Source: CAVPTL01 sp963708725 (lineage in GTDB: Bacteria > Actinomycetota > Thermoleophilia > Gaiellales > JAICJC01). Taken from it: 64,000 bases of DNA. The DNA is taken from contig CAVPTL010000018.1 of NCBI GenBank assembly GCA_963708725.1, forward strand, positions 1 to 64,000, given 5' to 3'. Under the pieces are notes generated by a model. It saw only the letters and a program-made list of their open reading frames with translations. It ran no database searches and was not told the origin of the DNA. The position numbers and the translations under genes were made by a program. Positions 1 through 12,711 of the stretch are shown piece after piece. Position 1 is the first letter of the stretch. Each line of letters begins with the position of its first letter.

Positions 1-71
1 TCCGCGGGTAGGACTCGAACCTACAACCCTCCGGTTAACAGCCGGATGCTCTGCCATTGAGCTACCGCGGA
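1..71 (-). tRNA. tRNA-Asn (GTT)
   Basis: Read on the minus strand this is a complete cloverleaf: a 7-bp acceptor stem (TCCGCGG/CCGCGGA), a D-arm with AGCTCAATGGCAGAGC, an anticodon loop CTGTTAA giving anticodon GTT, and a T-arm GGTTCGAGTCC. CCA is not encoded. It lies 17 bp downstream of the sigma factor stop on the same strand. The gene begins at the window edge but its acceptor stem is complete. Confidence 0.95.
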
Positions 72-88
72 TCGGGGGTGCAAGTTTA

Positions 89-1024
89 TCAGTCGATCAG
101 ATAACGCAGTTCGCTGGTCTCACCCTTGTCGGCGAGCCGGCGAAGCGTGCGGGTCTCGATCTGACGCACCCGCTCACGGGTCACACCGAAGCGGCGTCCC
201 ACCTCTTCGAGCGTGTGCGAGCTATTGCCGTTGAGGCCGTAGCGAAGCTCGAGAATCGTCCGCTCCCGATACGGCAGGCCGGCTACGAGTTCGCTGACAG
301 TGGTGTGCCGCTGGCGCGTCGCCATCTCACCGTCGGGGGCGCGCAGCCGCTCATCCTCGATCAGCTCACCAAGCTCGGTGCTGTCCTCGCCGACGGGCAC
401 GGCCAGCGAGACCGGCTCCTGCGAGACGCGCCGCAGCTCGGCGACCTTCTCGACCTTGACGCCGAGTTCGGCGGCGAGCTCCTCATCGGTGGGAGCGCGT
501 CCGTGCTTCTGGGTCAGCTGGCGGTCGTAGCGGGCCATTCGATTGATCGTGTCGACGACCTGAGCGGGCACGCGAATCGTGCGCGCATGGTCGGCCAGGC
601 CGCGGGTGACGCTTTGCCGAATCCACCACGTTGCGTAGGTCGAAAAGCGGTGCCCGAGGCGCCAGTCGTAGCGCTCGACGGCCTTCATCAGGCCGACGTT
701 GCCCTCCTGGATCAGGTCGAGAAACGGCAGACCGCGTCCGGAGTAGCGACGGGCGATTGATACCACGAGCCGCAGGTTGGACTCGATCAGCCGTCGGCGG
801 GCGGCCTGGTCGCCGCGTTCGTACGCTTTGGCCAGGTACACCTCCTCGGCCGCCGTCAGCAGCGGGACCCGCGAGATCTCGCGCAGGTACATGCCGACGG
901 TATCCTCGGTGAGGCCGGCGGTCTTTGTGGGGGACTCGACTTCGACTTCCACTTCGACTTCGAGGTCGGTCGGGGAATCGAACTGCGCCGCCTCCCCGCT
1001 GGGTTCCGGAGCGAACTCTGACAC
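89..1024 (-). CDS. rpoD: RNA polymerase primary-type sigma factor (RpoD/SigA family)
   Basis: A sigma-70 factor that directs RNA polymerase to promoters. Region 1.2 (TEDTVGMYLREISRVPLL) is followed by region 2 with NLRLVVSIARRY and the -10 contacting helix YATWWIRQSVTRGL, then region 3, then region 4 with the helix-turn-helix FGVTRERVRQIETRTLRRL. A longer reading frame opens at 1279 but would overlap dnaG by 240 nt. I chose the GTG at 1024, 15 bp after the dnaG stop, giving 311 residues. No strong Shine-Dalgarno is seen. Group 1 (essential) versus group 2 cannot be separated with certainty, but the dgt-dnaG-sigma order is the classical macromolecular synthesis operon and favours the primary factor. 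The N-terminus carries an odd (Glu-Val)n stretch coded by a short tandem repeat near 934-965. Confidence 0.9.
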   Translation of the reverse strand: MSEFAPEPSGEAAQFDSPTDLEVEVEVEVESPTKTAGLTEDTVGMYLREISRVPLLTAAEEVYLAKAYERGDQAARRRLIESNLRLVVSIARRYSGRGLPFLDLIQEGNVGLMKAVERYDWRLGHRFSTYATWWIRQSVTRGLADHARTIRVPAQVVDTINRMARYDRQLTQKHGRAPTDEELAAELGVKVEKVAELRRVSQEPVSLAVPVGEDSTELGELIEDERLRAPDGEMATRQRHTTVSELVAGLPYRERTILELRYGLNGNSSHTLEEVGRRFGVTRERVRQIETRTLRRLADKGETSELRYLID

Positions 1025-1038
1025 GAAAGTTGGGCCTA

Positions 1039-2769
1039 CTACTGGTCGGGCGCTTGCGCGCGGACGGACTCGAGCCTCTCGCGATACGAGAGACGCAGCC
1101 GTTGCAGCTCTTGGAGCTGCGCCTGCTGACTCAAGGCCATGTCGGCGTTTTCTCCCAGCTCCTTTAGCTCCGCCTCCACCGCGTGCAGGCGCAACTTCCA
1201 CGACAACTCCTCCAAGACTCTCGGCGACGCCTGTTCCCGGGCCGCCAAGGCGCCCAATTCCGCGATCAGCGGTGCCCACCTGTGCGCCTCCTCAGGCGTT
1301 GATCGACCCGCCACGTCCCGGCGGATATACGTCGCGACCTCCCCGAGCGACGTGTCGCCCCAGTGTGCCACATCCAGCTCGTCAAGGGCCGCACCAGCCT
1401 GGTCGGGAAGCGCGAGGCACATACCCAGAAAGAGCCGGGCGTCGTTCTCCCAGGGAAGCCGCCGGATCCGCTTGTTGGTGGTCGCGGTGACCGGACCGTT
1501 GGTCGCCGTGAGCGCGCGGGCGAGGTCGGGTTCCAGGCTGAGCCGATCGGTCACGACCCGCGCCACGTCGTCGCGCTCCACGCTTGCCGGTGCGGCGTGC
1601 AGCACCTTCTTGACGTCGCCATACATCTTGTCGCGGCTCGCTTTTTGTGTGAGCAGGCGGTTTACGCGGAAGGTCAGGTAGCCAACAGCTTCTCCGGTGG
1701 CCCGCCGAAAGCCGTCGGGGTCGGCGAGCGCCACGTCAGCCGGGTCGCGGCCGGCCGGCAGCGACACCACCCGCACCACGATCTCCTGGGCAAGCGCGAG
1801 CTCGATCCCGCGGATCGAAGCCTCCTGCCCGGCAGCGTCGGCGTCAAACGCCAAAAGCAGCGTCGAGCACACGCGCTTCAGCTCGTTCACCTGTTGCGCT
1901 GTAAGCGCCGTCCCCATCGAGGCCACCACGTTTTCGATGCCAACCTGGTGGAGCGCGAGCACGTCGGTGTAGCCCTCGACCACGATCGCCTCCCCCGCCC
2001 TGGCGATCGATGCCCGCGCCTTATCGAGCCCGTACACGATGTCGCTCTTTCGAAACGCCGGCCCGTCGGGAGAGTTTTTGTACTTCGGGGGCTCGCCACC
2101 GGGCATCTGACGCCCGCCAAACCCGCGCACGCGCCCCTGCGGGTCGGCCAGCGGGAACATCACCCTGGCGCGTAGCCGGTCGACAGGGCCGCGGCGTCCC
2201 CGCACCGAGAGGCCGGCACGATCGAGCTCGGCGGCGGTAAATCCCTTTCCAAGCGCCGCGACGCACAGCCGGTCCCACGCTCCGGGCGCATAGCCAACCC
2301 GAAATGTCTTGGCGGTCTCGTCTGTGAGACCGCGCTCGTGCAGGTAGGCACGTGCGGGCTCGGCTTCCTTCGTGCCCCACAGAAACTTCGAGTAGAACGT
2401 CGCGGAGTCTTCGAGCAGCCGCAGCAGCCGATCGCGTTGCTCGCGGGACTTTCGCGCCTCGGGGGTGCTGTCCTCGTACTCGAGCTTCACGCCATAGCGA
2501 TCAGCCAGCCATTCGACCGAGGCGACGAAATCGAGGCCCTCGGTCTCCTGAACGAACCCGATATGGTCGCCGCCCTTTTGGCAGCCGAAGCAGTGGTAGA
2601 CCTTCTTTACCGGATCGACCGAGAACGAGGCTGTCCGTTCCTCGTGGAACGGGCAGCGACCGACAAACCGCCCGCCCGAGCGGCGCAGCACCGTCTTGCC
2701 CGATACGAGATCGACCATGTCGACCGCGACTCGGACATCCTCCACGCTCGCATCCTTGATCCGTGTCAC
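1039..2769 (-). CDS. dnaG: DNA primase DnaG
   Basis: Makes RNA primers for lagging-strand replication. An N-terminal CHC2 zinc finger is visible (C39-P-F-H42 and C60-F-G-C63). A catalytic core with a TOPRIM domain follows (VVEGYTDVLALHQVG, later LLAFDADAAGQEAS), then a C-terminal helicase-binding region. The length of 576 residues is normal. The reading frame extends upstream, but the GTG at 2769 overlaps the dgt stop as GTGA, which implies translational coupling and puts the start 39 residues before the first zinc ligand, as expected for the family. It is co-transcribed with dgt upstream and the sigma gene 15 bp downstream. Confidence 0.95.
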   Translation of the reverse strand: MTRIKDASVEDVRVAVDMVDLVSGKTVLRRSGGRFVGRCPFHEERTASFSVDPVKKVYHCFGCQKGGDHIGFVQETEGLDFVASVEWLADRYGVKLEYEDSTPEARKSREQRDRLLRLLEDSATFYSKFLWGTKEAEPARAYLHERGLTDETAKTFRVGYAPGAWDRLCVAALGKGFTAAELDRAGLSVRGRRGPVDRLRARVMFPLADPQGRVRGFGGRQMPGGEPPKYKNSPDGPAFRKSDIVYGLDKARASIARAGEAIVVEGYTDVLALHQVGIENVVASMGTALTAQQVNELKRVCSTLLLAFDADAAGQEASIRGIELALAQEIVVRVVSLPAGRDPADVALADPDGFRRATGEAVGYLTFRVNRLLTQKASRDKMYGDVKKVLHAAPASVERDDVARVVTDRLSLEPDLARALTATNGPVTATTNKRIRRLPWENDARLFLGMCLALPDQAGAALDELDVAHWGDTSLGEVATYIRRDVAGRSTPEEAHRWAPLIAELGALAAREQASPRVLEELSWKLRLHAVEAELKELGENADMALSQQAQLQELQRLRLSYRERLESVRAQAPDQ

Positions 2770-3740
2770 GCAAGCTCCGTATAGGCGCGCAGGGCATACC
2801 GATCGGTCATCCCTGATACCCAATCGGTGACCGCGACCGGGTCGGGATTCACCGCGATGTGGTGATCGAACAGCGCGGTGACCATCGCCGCCGCCTCGTG
2901 GTTTTCGGTGCGGGCCGTGGGGCCGAGATAGATCTGCTCGAACATGAACTCGCGCAGCTCCAGAAGCGCTTCGGCAAACGGCTGTGACTGCACGATGTCG
3001 CCCGCCACCTCGGACACCTCGACCAGGTCGTGAACGAGAGCGTCGATGCGATCCGACGAGGTGGTGCCCATCAGCGCGATCGGGCGCTGTGGAAGCGTCG
3101 TGGGGTCGAGGATGCCCGCCCGCACGGCGTCGTCGATGTCGTGGTTGAGGTAGGCGAAGCGGTCGGCAAGCCGCACGATCCTCGCCTCGAGAGTGGCAGG
3201 TAGATCCGGGCCGGTGTGATTGAGGATGCCGTCGCGAACCTCGGCGGTCAGGTTGAGGCCCGCGCCGTCGCGCTCCAGCACGTCGACCACGCGCAGCGAC
3301 TGGAGGTTATGGTGAAACTCCATGCCGTAGGCGCGCAGAGAGCGGTCGAGAGCCTCTTCGCCGGTGTGTCCGAAGGGAGCGTGGCCGAGGTCGTGCCCAA
3401 GCGCGACCGCCTCCACCAGATCCTCGTTGAGACGTAGCGCGCGGGCAATTCCTCTCGAGATGCCCGAAACCTCCAGGGTATGGCTCAGCCGGGTGCGAAA
3501 GTGATCACCCACAGGTGCGATGAACACCTGGGTCTTGTGCTTGAGCCGGCGAAACGCCTTGGAGTGCACGATCCGGTCGCGATCGCGCTGGAACGGCGTG
3601 CGCAGCGAGCAGCTCTCCTCCTCCACCAGGCGGCCCGCTGTCGCATAGGAGCGCACCGCTCTGGTGCTCAGCGAGCGCGCCTCGTTCTCCGCAATACGAG
3701 CGGCGAAGCGGTCAGATACCGGGCCGTGGGGATGGCTCAT
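2766..3740 (-). CDS. dgt: Deoxyguanosinetriphosphate triphosphohydrolase-like protein
   Basis: An HD-domain dNTP triphosphohydrolase, hydrolysing dNTPs to nucleoside and tripolyphosphate. The HD-superfamily metal ligands are visible: H in RTRLSHTLEVSG, the HD pair in EAVALGHDLGHAPFGHTGE, and a later D in YLNHDIDDAVRAG. The N-terminal RTPFQRDRDRIVHSKAFRRL is typical of the Dgt family. At 324 residues it matches the shorter, DGTPase-like subfamily rather than the roughly 500-residue E. coli enzyme. It is first in an operon with dnaG (4-bp GTGA overlap) and the sigma gene, the usual actinobacterial arrangement. Confidence 0.93.
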   Translation of the reverse strand: MSHPHGPVSDRFAARIAENEARSLSTRAVRSYATAGRLVEEESCSLRTPFQRDRDRIVHSKAFRRLKHKTQVFIAPVGDHFRTRLSHTLEVSGISRGIARALRLNEDLVEAVALGHDLGHAPFGHTGEEALDRSLRAYGMEFHHNLQSLRVVDVLERDGAGLNLTAEVRDGILNHTGPDLPATLEARIVRLADRFAYLNHDIDDAVRAGILDPTTLPQRPIALMGTTSSDRIDALVHDLVEVSEVAGDIVQSQPFAEALLELREFMFEQIYLGPTARTENHEAAAMVTALFDHHIAVNPDPVAVTDWVSGMTDRYALRAYTELA

Positions 3741-3802
3741 CGCAACGCCCGAGTCTACCGATCACGCGCGTTGACCCCTGGAGAGAACCACAGTTGTTGC
3801 TG

Positions 3803-4570
3803 TTAAATGATGATCGCGATCGACCCGCCGTCGGCGCTCCACGCCGCACCGGTCACATACGCCGACCTTGGCGAGCAGAGAAACGCGATCACAGCGGCGA
3901 TCTCGGGTGGTTCGGCCATCCGGCCGATCGGGCGCGCGGCGCCGGTGGCCTTCAATACCTCGTCGCGACTGCGATCCGAATCGGCCGCCGTCTGGTCGGC
4001 GAGGCCGCCGATGTCGAGCCATGCCGGCGTGAGCGTCGGGCCCGGACACACCGCGTTACAGCGGATGCCGTCGGAGGCGTAGGTGTCGGCGACCAGACGA
4101 GACAGCGAGAGCACTGCCGACTTGGTGACGGAGTAGGCCGGCATTCCCGTACTCGGGCGTTTCCCCGACGTCGAGGCGACGTTGACGATCGTGGGCCGCG
4201 ACGACTGGCGGAGATCCGGAATCGCGGCTCGGATGCAGCGCACGTAGCTCATCACGTTGGTGTCCCACGCCATCTGCCACTCATCGTCGTCGACGGCTTC
4301 GAACTGCGAGATGCGCGCCCATCCGACGTTATTGACGAGGATGTCCAACCCGCCGAGAGCCGACGCGGCCCCAGAAACTGCCTCCAGCGCCCCGTCGGCG
4401 GTTGCGAGATCGGCCTGCACGCCGACGATCCCATCGATCCCCACGTCGGGGTGCCGGGAGGCCACGGCGACGGCCGCGCCTTCGCTTGCAAGCAGCTTCG
4501 CGGTTTCCAATCCAATGCCACCACTGCCGCCGGTGACGAGGGCGCGCATACCGGTGAGTTCGAGGTCCAT
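3803..4570 (-). CDS. Short-chain dehydrogenase/reductase
   Basis: An NAD(P)-dependent SDR oxidoreductase of 255 residues, classical length. The Rossmann motif TGGSGGIG is at residues 13-20, the NNVG motif near 80, a catalytic Ser in VNVASTSG around 133-135, and Tyr146 and Lys150 in the YSVTK motif. The substrate cannot be told from sequence. A much longer frame upstream (to 5056) is antisense to the phosphatase gene, so I start at the ATG at 4570 (MDLELTGMRALVTGG). It is divergent from the histidine phosphatase gene, with only 36 bp between the two starts. Confidence 0.92.
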   Translation of the reverse strand: MDLELTGMRALVTGGSGGIGLETAKLLASEGAAVAVASRHPDVGIDGIVGVQADLATADGALEAVSGAASALGGLDILVNNVGWARISQFEAVDDDEWQMAWDTNVMSYVRCIRAAIPDLRQSSRPTIVNVASTSGKRPSTGMPAYSVTKSAVLSLSRLVADTYASDGIRCNAVCPGPTLTPAWLDIGGLADQTAADSDRSRDEVLKATGAARPIGRMAEPPEIAAVIAFLCSPRSAYVTGAAWSADGGSIAIII

Positions 4571-4592
4571 GTCGGCGCATGCTACTCGGCCG

Positions 4593-4598
4593 TATGAT
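4593..4598 (+). promoter_or_regulatory. Probable -10 element of a leaderless promoter
   Basis: TATGAT ends 8 nt before the ATG at 4607, which would place transcription start at or next to the start codon. No Shine-Dalgarno is present. The -35 region is weak. Inferred from sequence only. Confidence 0.45.
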
Positions 4599-4606
4599 CC
4601 CGGGTC

Positions 4607-5230
4607 ATGATTCGACTGTTGCTCGGCCGCCACGGCGAAACCGACTGGAACCGAGAGGGCCGCTGGCAGGGTCACGCGGAGCGACCGCTGAACGCGGCGG
4701 GCCGTATCCAGGCCGCCGCGCTGGGTGAGCGGATCTCGGCCCTTCGACCGATGGCGCTCTACTCGAGCGATCTGCTGCGTGCATGGGAGACCGCCGACGC
4801 GGTCGGGGCCGCATGCGCACTCACACCGGTCGCGACTCCCGGGGTGCGAGAGGTGGACGTCGGCGATTGGACCGGGTACACCCGGGCCGAGGTCGAAGAG
4901 CGTCATCCAGAGCGGTATCGCGCCTACCTCCACGACGCTGGCACCGGGTATCCCGGTGGTGAGACGTTTGCAACGCTCAAGCGACGATCGGTGGCCGCCA
5001 TCGATGCCATCTGCGCCGAGCACTCCGACGGAGAGGTGATCGCCGTGATCTGTCACGGCGGCACCATTCGCGCGCTCGCATCCGAGGCGCTCGGACTCTC
5101 ACGCGCGGGCAGGATCCTCGCGCCCGGGCCGACCAACGGATCGCTCTCACAGATGGGCTGGGCTGCCGGCACGCTGCGGGTGATGTCGTTCAACGACACC
5201 GGCCATCTCGACCCGACCGACCTGATCTAG
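4607..5230 (+). CDS. Histidine phosphatase family protein (phosphoglycerate mutase-like)
   Basis: A phosphatase of the branch-1 histidine phosphatase superfamily, 207 residues. The phospho-histidine motif is LGRHGETDWNREGRWQGH near residues 6-23, with the second catalytic His in VICHGGTIRAL around residue 148 and an acid in the segment between. The family includes cofactor-dependent phosphoglycerate mutase, alpha-ribazole phosphatase and sugar-phosphate phosphatases. The short length and the QGH...PLN pattern argue for a broad phosphatase rather than a true mutase. No cobalamin genes lie nearby to support CobC. It appears to be translated from a leaderless transcript. Confidence 0.9.
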   Translation: MIRLLLGRHGETDWNREGRWQGHAERPLNAAGRIQAAALGERISALRPMALYSSDLLRAWETADAVGAACALTPVATPGVREVDVGDWTGYTRAEVEERHPERYRAYLHDAGTGYPGGETFATLKRRSVAAIDAICAEHSDGEVIAVICHGGTIRALASEALGLSRAGRILAPGPTNGSLSQMGWAAGTLRVMSFNDTGHLDPTDLI

Positions 5231-5240
5231 CCCACTCGTC

Positions 5241-5246
5241 TAAGCT
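5241..5246 (+). promoter_or_regulatory. Probable -10 element of a leaderless promoter
   Basis: TAAGCT lies 8 nt before the GTG start at 5255 and there is no Shine-Dalgarno, the pattern seen at several other genes in this window. Confidence 0.4.
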
Positions 5247-5254
5247 TCTCGCCA

Positions 5255-5515
5255 GTGGAGGATTACACGTCCAAATACAAGGGCGAGCAGGTCGAGCTGG
5301 CGCTATTTGGGGGCGAGTACCAGGACGGTGTCCTGACGGCGTACTGCTACGTCGAGGATGTCGCCCACATCGAGCTCAACGGACACATCCTTGTCCCGCT
5401 TCAGAACATCGCCTCGCTTCACTGCACCAGCCGCTGTGACGCCCAGGATGACTGGCCACCTCGCGGCATGTTCCTCGACGAGGAACCGCCGCCGCCGGAC
5501 CCTGACGACAACTGA
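5255..5515 (+). CDS. Small conserved-looking hypothetical protein
   Basis: An 86-residue soluble acidic protein starting with GTG. The body (residues 5-60) alternates hydrophobic and polar residues and looks beta-rich. The tail is proline/aspartate-rich (EEPPPPDPDDN) and likely disordered. Two Cys lie close together in LHCTSRC. I do not recognise a family. It sits 24 bp after the phosphatase gene and just before the rRNA terminator, which reads from the other strand. Coding is supported by frame length, codon use and a suitably placed -10 element. Confidence 0.6.
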   Translation: MEDYTSKYKGEQVELALFGGEYQDGVLTAYCYVEDVAHIELNGHILVPLQNIASLHCTSRCDAQDDWPPRGMFLDEEPPPPDPDDN

Positions 5516-5534
5516 ACGCCCGTCTGCGCGCATG

Positions 5535-5564
5535 AAAAAGGGCCGCCCCGAAGGGCGACCCTTT
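5535..5564 (-). terminator. Rho-independent terminator of the rRNA operon
   Basis: On the minus strand GGGTCGCCC, a TTCG loop and GGGCGGCCC form a strong stem followed by TTTTTC. It lies just after the 5S gene, so it should end the 16S-23S-5S transcript. Confidence 0.9.
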
Positions 5565-5574
5565 CTCGATCAAT

Positions 5575-5691
<117 letters not shown>

Positions 5692-5717
5692 ACTTTGGAA
5701 GCTGCACGCGGGCACGC

Positions 5718-5748
5718 GCGCACCCTCAAAACTCCAGAGCGGCTTGCA
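5718..5748 (-). repeat. 3' arm of the 23S rRNA processing stem
   Basis: The sequence around AAAACTCCAGAGCGG is complementary to 8765-8795 on the other side of 23S, apart from a few mismatches. In the transcript the arms would pair and enclose 23S, the usual RNase III substrate. Confidence 0.8.
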
Positions 5749-5766
5749 GTGGTCTCTACATGAAAA

Positions 5767-8744
<2,978 letters not shown>

Positions 8745-8764
8745 CTTCAAGTAGAGAACACCAC

Positions 8765-8795
8765 AAACCGCTCTGGAGTTTTCAAGGTGCGCGCG
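8765..8795 (-). repeat. 5' arm of the 23S rRNA processing stem
   Basis: Partner of 5718-5748. The shared core on the minus strand is TTGAAAACTCCAGAGCGG, flanked by matching CGCGCACC. Confidence 0.8.
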
Positions 8796-8851
8796 GACAA
8801 CTGCCCACACGAGAGGAACAATCGAAGCACGGCAGTTGCCGTGCAAGCGAT

Positions 8852-8884
8852 GGTCTCTCAAAACTCAACAGTTTGGACTCCCGC
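8852..8884 (-). repeat. 3' arm of the 16S rRNA processing stem
   Basis: AAAACTCAACAGTTTGGA here pairs with its reverse complement at 10782-10816, enclosing 16S. The outer part also matches (TGGTCT), with small mismatches. Confidence 0.8.
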
Positions 8885-9002
8885 TCGAGGCGAGAGAACG
8901 TCAGTGTCGACGTTATTCCAGGCGAGCCGGTCATCTGGACGGCGGAATGCCATCACAGTGAGCGGCGCCCACAGCTCGACGCAAGCGCCGGCTGTATTCC
9001 CT

Positions 9003-10548
<1,546 letters not shown>

Positions 10549-10781
10549 AACAGCTTGCGAAACGACCTCCCCCAGTCGCCCCCAAAGGGACGTCCGAGTT
10601 CATCGGCCGGTTTCTAACTGTGTGAAGAGAGCTTGTGCTCTCAAAGCGCCGACGCCCACCGTGGCGAACCACGTAGTGCGCCGGCAAGGTGCCGCCCAAA
10701 AAAGAGGGCGGCTATCGCCGATCTCCGAAGAGACGACGACCGAACCCGACGTTTGACTCTCCTCCGGCACGGTTGCGCCGA

Positions 10782-10816
10782 AAGGAGTCTCCAAACTGTT
10801 GAGTTTTCAAAGACCA
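10782..10816 (-). repeat. 5' arm of the 16S rRNA processing stem
   Basis: Pairs with 8852-8884 across 16S. It overlaps the boxA-like site. Confidence 0.8.
10801..10815 (-). promoter_or_regulatory. boxA-like antitermination site in the rRNA leader
   Basis: The minus strand reads GGTCTTTGAAAACTC, close to the boxA of Gram-positive rRNA leaders (TGYTCTTTGAAAA from general knowledge). It would be the NusB/S10 binding site for rRNA antitermination. Confidence 0.55.
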
Positions 10817-10838
10817 CCGCCCCTGAGGGCGACCTCTA

Positions 10839-10867
10839 ACACTAGCAAGCGCCACAGCATCCGGCAA
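10839..10867 (-). promoter_or_regulatory. Candidate rRNA operon promoter
   Basis: On the minus strand TTGCCG (10867-10862), a 17-nt spacer and TAGTGT (10844-10839) sit between the tyrS terminator and the boxA-like site. The -10 is a moderate match only. Confidence 0.45.
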
Positions 10868-10881
10868 CTTGCTGTCTCAGA

Positions 10882-10908
10882 GAAAAGCCGCTGCGCATGG
10901 CAGCGGCG
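10882..10908 (-). terminator. Rho-independent terminator downstream of tyrS
   Basis: GCCGCTGC and GCAGCGGC form an 8-bp stem with a 5-nt loop, followed on the minus strand by TTTTCTC. It lies about 70 bp after the tyrS stop and before the rRNA promoter. Confidence 0.8.
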
Positions 10909-10978
10909 TCAGGGAGAAGTATGCCCCGGCCCAAGCGATCCGTCAAACGACAACCGACGCCGCACCTCGCTGGAGCAC

Positions 10979-12136
10979 TTAACCGCTGGAAACGCGCATA
11001 AATCGCCTACCAACGCGAAGCTCGGCACCGGCCAGCCGCGACCGCTCCACATCGAGCTCGGCGGCCTGAAGTGGCACGCCGTCGATGCGAACCCCGCCCT
11101 GGGAGATCAGCCTGCGGGCCTCGCCGCGCGACCCAGCCAGCCCGTTATCGGCCAGATACGCCGGCATATGGACGGGGTCGGAGTCAGGAAACGGGCCCAC
11201 CGGGGCATCGTCGGCGGCACGTCCCTCCTTGAACTGGCGGTCAAAGCCCCGCTCGGCCTGAGCCGCGGCCTCGGCCCCGTGCCAACGTTCGACCAATCGA
11301 CGGGCGAATTCTCGCTTCGCCAGGTACGGATCGCTCGGCGGCGGCTGATCGGCCTCCAGGCAGAGCGCGTAGTACTGCGGCATCATCTCGTCCACGGCGC
11401 TCATGGCCTTGCCGTACATCTCGGCGGGCGGCTCCGCGATCCCGATGTAGTTGTCGAGCGAGGCCGACATCTTCTGAAGCCCGTTGAGACCGTTGATCAG
11501 CGGAGTGGTCAGCACGACCTGGGGATCAACGCCGTAGGCGATCTGAATGTCGCGTGCGGCCAGCAGGTTGTACTCCTGGTCGGTGCCACCGAGCTCGACG
11601 TCGGCGCGAATCGCCACCGAGTCATAGCCCTGCATCAACGGGTACAGGAACTCCGAGATCGAGATCGGCTGATGGGCCTTGAAACGCTTCTCGAAGTCGT
11701 TTCGCTCGAGCATCCGCGAGACTGTCATCGTGCGGGTCAGGCGCAAGAGGGCGGCAAAATCGAGCTGTCCCAACCACTCGGAGTTGAATCGCAGCTCGGT
11801 GCGCTCGGGATCGAGGATCCGGGAGGCCTGCTCGAAGTAGGCCCTGGCATTGCCGTCGATCTGCTCGTCGGTGAGGATCTTTCGCTCCTGCGAGCGGCCC
11901 GACGGGTCGCCCACGCGAGCGGTGTAGTCGCCGATGATCAGCACCCCGGTATGGCCCTGCTCCTGAAACGCGCGCATGCGCTGGAGCGCGATCGCGTTCC
12001 CGATGTGGATGTCGCGCGCGGTCGGGTCGATCCCGAACTTGACCCGCAGCGGGCGGCCGAGCGCCAGCTTCTGCTCGAGCGCCCCCTCCGGCAACACCTT
12101 GACGGCGCCCCGCACCAGTTGGTCGATTCCAGCCAT
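10979..12136 (-). CDS. tyrS: Tyrosyl-tRNA synthetase
   Basis: A class I aminoacyl-tRNA synthetase charging tRNA-Tyr, 385 residues. The HIGH motif appears as HIGN at residues 44-47 and the KMSKS loop as KMSAS at 222-226. A tyrosine/ATP pocket segment IIGDYTARVGDPSGRS is near 67-82. An S4-like RNA-binding domain ends the protein (ISQGGVRIDGVPL). This pattern fits the TyrRZ-like branch. The frame extends to 12496, but the ATG at 12136 gives the standard N-terminus; an ATG at 12172 is an alternative that adds 12 residues. It is last in the ilvE-degT-remA-like-mpg-tyrS operon, followed by a terminator. Confidence 0.95.
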   Translation of the reverse strand: MAGIDQLVRGAVKVLPEGALEQKLALGRPLRVKFGIDPTARDIHIGNAIALQRMRAFQEQGHTGVLIIGDYTARVGDPSGRSQERKILTDEQIDGNARAYFEQASRILDPERTELRFNSEWLGQLDFAALLRLTRTMTVSRMLERNDFEKRFKAHQPISISEFLYPLMQGYDSVAIRADVELGGTDQEYNLLAARDIQIAYGVDPQVVLTTPLINGLNGLQKMSASLDNYIGIAEPPAEMYGKAMSAVDEMMPQYYALCLEADQPPPSDPYLAKREFARRLVERWHGAEAAAQAERGFDRQFKEGRAADDAPVGPFPDSDPVHMPAYLADNGLAGSRGEARRLISQGGVRIDGVPLQAAELDVERSRLAGAELRVGRRFMRVSSG

Positions 12137-12177
12137 GAGCGGCGATGATACCGGGGTGCCGGTGGTGCCCATCGCAG

Positions 12178-12711
12178 CTACCGCAGCGGGCGGCTGACAA
12201 ACGGTGAGTCGGGGTCGGCGAACCGCCACGGTTGCTCCACCGCCACCGAGATCCCGATGCGGGTCGAACTCCCCACCCGGCGAGGTCGTGCCGGCGGACG
12301 CAGGTCGGCCGCGGCTCCATTCAACGCCGAGGTCGCGGCCAGAGCCTGACCCACGTTCCCGGGCCCGTTGCAGAGTCGCCCGACATCGGCCGTCTGCCGG
12401 CGCTCGATCATGGTCTCGATTCCGTACAGAGGCTCCAGCGCGCGGATCAGCACGGCCGACCCGTACCCCGGTGGCCCGCACACGATGTTCATGCACCAGT
12501 GCAGACCATACGAGCGGTAGACGTACAGTCGACCCGCGGGACCGAACATGACCGCGTTACGCGGCGTCTGACCGCGGTAGGTGTGCGAGGCCGGATCATC
12601 CGGGCGGTAGGCCTCGACCTCCACGATCGCCCCGCCCACGCCGTCGACCAGCAGCTCCCAGCCGATCAGCTCGCCTGCGGCCACCACGGAGTCGCCCTCC
12701 AGTGAGAGCAT
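12178..12711 (-). CDS. mpg: 3-methyladenine DNA glycosylase (AAG/Mpg family)
   Basis: A base-excision repair enzyme that removes alkylated purines from DNA. The 177 residues carry the family features: the catalytic Glu in AIVEVEAYRPDDPASHTYRG, FGPAGRLYVYRSYGLHWCMN for base binding, and GPGNVGQALA. The length is slightly below the usual 190-200 residues. Its ATG overlaps the stop of the RemA-like gene by 1 nt (TGATG on the minus strand), so translation is coupled. The tyrS gene follows. Confidence 0.92.
   Translation of the reverse strand: MLSLEGDSVVAAGELIGWELLVDGVGGAIVEVEAYRPDDPASHTYRGQTPRNAVMFGPAGRLYVYRSYGLHWCMNIVCGPPGYGSAVLIRALEPLYGIETMIERRQTADVGRLCNGPGNVGQALAATSALNGAAADLRPPARPRRVGSSTRIGISVAVEQPWRFADPDSPFVSRPLR

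Larger units (their letters stand above)
8745..9002 (-). other. 16S-23S internal transcribed spacer, no tRNA
   Basis: About 258 nt. It contains the 5' arm of the 23S processing stem (8765-8795) and the 3' arm of the 16S stem (8852-8884). I see no cloverleaf for tRNA-Ile or tRNA-Ala on either strand. Confidence 0.75.
10549..10978 (-). other. rRNA operon leader and upstream region, no gene
   Basis: 430 bp without a protein gene. Minus-strand reading holds, in order, the tyrS terminator (10882-10908), a candidate rRNA promoter (10839-10867), a boxA-like site (10801-10815), the 5' arm of the 16S processing stem (10782-10816), a GCCGCCC/GGGCGGC hairpin at 10691-10712, and then the 16S 5' end. Confidence 0.7.

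Noticed and set aside
1025..1279. Longer N-terminus for the sigma factor (396 residues)
   Set aside because: It would overlap dnaG by 240 bp and adds low-complexity Gly/Arg text; the GTG at 1024 fits the operon better.
4571..5056. N-terminal extension of the SDR (to 417 residues)
   Set aside because: It is antisense to the phosphatase gene and precedes the standard Rossmann start by 160 residues.
10799..12148. A 449-codon open frame on the plus strand
   Set aside because: It runs antisense through tyrS and across the tyrS terminator and rRNA promoter region.
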